Assembly (NCBI GenBank): GCA_002746275.1
Contig: NVWR01000002.1
Coordinates: 194,179 to 208,880 of the forward strand
Length of the DNA: 14,702 bases
Origin: Rhodobiaceae bacterium
Lineage (GTDB): Bacteria > Pseudomonadota > Alphaproteobacteria > Parvibaculales > Parvibaculaceae
Direction: 5' to 3'
Shown piece by piece: positions 13,302 to 14,702 of this stretch. The number at the start of each line of letters is the position of its first letter. Positions within the stretch are counted from its first letter, which is position 1. Below the pieces are notes generated by a model. That model saw only the letters and a list, made by a program, of their open reading frames with translations, ran no database searches and had not been told where the DNA came from. A program made the translations under genes and the position numbers.

Positions 13302-13997
13302 TTAGTTGGGAAATTGCTCATCAAGAGAGTAGCCCGCCGCACGCACGGTGCGGATGGGATCTTTCTCATCCCCCCGCACGAGGGCTTTGCGCAACCGTCC
13401 GATATGGACATCTACCGTGCGGGCCTCGACATACACATTCGACCCCCAGACGGAGTCCAAAAGCTGTTCGCGGGTGAAAACCCGCCCAGGATGCTGCATC
13501 AGGTGCTCAAGCAGACGGTACTCTGTCGGCCCAAGATGAATTTCCCTGTCTCCCCGCCGAACACGGTGCGCGGAACGATCCATCACAACTTCACCAAAGG
13601 TCACAATGTCTTCGGCCAGCGCAGGTCGGATACGGCGCAGCACGGCGCGAAGGCGGGCCAGTAATTCCGTGGTTGAGAAAGGTTTGGTGATGTAGTCATC
13701 GGCGCCTGTGTCCAGGCCACGAATGCGGTCGGCCTCTTCCCCCCGGGCGGTGATCATCACAATCGGCAGATTGCGGGTTTCAGAGCGCGCCCGGAAGCGA
13801 CGACATAATTCGATGCCGGAGATACCCGGCAGCATCCAGTCCAGCAACACCAGGTCCGGGTTCACTTCGCGGACCAGCATGTCGGCTTCCTCGCCGTCAC
13901 CTGTCGTCACGACGGTGTAACCTTCCTTCTCCAGATTGTAACGTAGGAGAGTGGCAAGAGCTTCTTCGTCTTCAACAACAAGTACAGTCGTGTTCAT
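13302..13997 (-). CDS. phoB: Phosphate regulon response regulator PhoB
   Basis: PhoB is the OmpR-type response regulator that PhoR phosphorylates when phosphate is scarce; it then activates Pho-box promoters. The 231-residue protein has a complete receiver domain: acidic pocket Asp10/Glu11, phospho-acceptor Asp53 in LVLLDWMLPGISG, switch Thr83 and Lys105 (DDYITKPFS). A winged-helix output domain follows from about residue 130 (LGPTEYRLLEHLMQHPGRVFTREQLLDSVWG, then RTVDVHIGRLRKAL and IRTVRAAGYSL). The first turn of the DNA-contact region is typical of PhoB. AAGGCAG lies about six bases before the ATG at 13997. It follows phoU by 22 bases in the common alphaproteobacterial order phoU-phoB. PhoR is not in this window. 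Confidence 0.94.
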   Translation of the reverse strand: MNTTVLVVEDEEALATLLRYNLEKEGYTVVTTGDGEEADMLVREVNPDLVLLDWMLPGISGIELCRRFRARSETRNLPIVMITARGEEADRIRGLDTGADDYITKPFSTTELLARLRAVLRRIRPALAEDIVTFGEVVMDRSAHRVRRGDREIHLGPTEYRLLEHLMQHPGRVFTREQLLDSVWGSNVYVEARTVDVHIGRLRKALVRGDEKDPIRTVRAAGYSLDEQFPN

Positions 13998-14019
13998 TTT
14001 ATCTGCCTTGGCGTAAGCG

Positions 14020-14702
14020 CTATTGAGGGTCTGCAGAGACAGCGGTGGTGCTGGTTCTGTCTCCCTTGGGTCGGTCTTCTGTGATGCGCTGACCGGTCAC
14101 CAGATAACTCACGGTCTCAGCGATGTTTGTGGCGTGGTCGCCTATACGTTCAATATTTTTGGCGACAAACAGCAAATGAGTACACACACCAATTGTTCTT
14201 GGGTCTTCCATCATATAGGTCAGCAGTTCACGGAACACCGAATTGTACATCTCATCAATTTCTTCGTCCGACGACCAAACTTTTCTGGCGAGGTCAGCAT
14301 CACGAGCGGCATAAGCGTCCAGCACAAGTTTGAGCTGAGCGAGGGCCAGTTTTCCCATCCGGTTTAAGCCTTGAACGAGCCTGGCAGGGATTTCATATCC
14401 CTCAAACATCACCAAAGCGCGTTTGGAAATATTTTTGGCCAGGTCACCAATGCGCTCCAGATCGGCGGCGATTTTGATCGGCGACATGGCTTCGCGCAGA
14501 TCAAGAGCCATGGGCTGGCGCAACGCTATCAATTGCACGGCAGCAGCCTCAATCAGCAATTCAAGGTCGTCCAATTGCTGATCCCGGCCAACCGTCCTAT
14601 CAGCCAGTTTCAAGTCCCGATGGGTGAGGCAGTCGATGGCGGCCTGCAATTGTGACTCAGCAAGCCCTCCCATCTTGGAGACATTGGTGGAGAGCTGTTC
14701 CA
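14020..14702 (-). CDS. phoU: Phosphate signalling regulator PhoU (5' end outside window)
   Basis: PhoU is a peripheral membrane protein that links the PstSCAB phosphate transporter to PhoR and keeps the Pho regulon off when phosphate is plentiful. The frame is open through the window edge and reads EQLSTNVSKMGGLAES, which is PhoU sequence, so the ATG at 14673 is internal and about 15-20 N-terminal residues are missing. Both three-helix-bundle repeats show the metal-binding E/D-rich signatures: IAADLERIGDLAKNISKRA in the first and VAKNIERIGDHATNIAETV in the second. The C-terminus is a short polar tail. pstSCAB would be expected further upstream on this strand. phoB follows after 22 bases. Confidence 0.95.
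   Translation of the reverse strand, partial: EQLSTNVSKMGGLAESQLQAAIDCLTHRDLKLADRTVGRDQQLDDLELLIEAAAVQLIALRQPMALDLREAMSPIKIAADLERIGDLAKNISKRALVMFEGYEIPARLVQGLNRMGKLALAQLKLVLDAYAARDADLARKVWSSDEEIDEMYNSVFRELLTYMMEDPRTIGVCTHLLFVAKNIERIGDHATNIAETVSYLVTGQRITEDRPKGDRTSTTAVSADPQ

Overview
The window looks like chromosomal DNA from an alphaproteobacterium. The evidence is a GcrA-family cell-cycle regulator, a SAM-II riboswitch ahead of metZ, the long two-lobed form of dCTP deaminase, and the order dcd / metZ-apaG / hslO-argF-argD, which is familiar from Hyphomicrobiales-like genomes. Placement below class is inference. No tRNA, rRNA, CRISPR array, insertion sequence or prophage gene is visible. Base composition looks uniform, and nearly every base lies in a gene or a short regulatory gap.

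Layout. Positions 1-543 (+) hold the 3' end of a radical SAM protein. It meets an LldD-type FMN-dependent alpha-hydroxy-acid oxidase (540-1691, -) tail to tail, with the two stop codons sharing a CTAG. Next is dcd (1772-2929, -), divergent from metZ (3168-4361, +). The dcd/metZ gap carries two well-formed promoters and, on the metZ side, a SAM-II riboswitch followed at once by an intrinsic terminator. metZ is followed by apaG (4482-4928), a TrkH potassium channel subunit (4948-6399) and argE (6417-7586), which are closely spaced and probably one operon. Facing argE is a compact minus-strand operon, argD-argF-hslO-lipoprotein, with overlapping start and stop codons at each junction. Upstream of argD are a strong promoter, a near-perfect 21-bp palindrome centred about 62 bases before the predicted transcript start, and a terminator-like hairpin inside the predicted leader. 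An ABC-2 permease (11459-12268, -) precedes it. A 435-base divergent gap then leads to gcrA (12704-13204, +) and holds two DnaA boxes exactly 30 bp apart. gcrA ends in a clear terminator and converges on phoU-phoB (-), the downstream end of a phosphate regulon operon; phoU runs off the window.

How the genes fit together. Three of the arginine biosynthesis steps are here: ArgD (transamination), ArgE (deacetylation) and ArgF (carbamoylation to citrulline). MetZ makes homocysteine and is predicted to be switched off by S-adenosylmethionine. Hsp33, a redox chaperone, is coupled to an uncharacterised lipoprotein. GcrA links DnaA activity to the cell cycle in Caulobacter, and the DnaA boxes suggest the same wiring here. 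PhoU and PhoB control the response to phosphate.

I found no wholly new multi-gene system. The most interesting signals are regulatory: the metZ switch (the aptamer loop and the terminator share the palindrome CCGATCGG), the argD leader hairpin with its upstream palindrome, and the DnaA-box region of gcrA.
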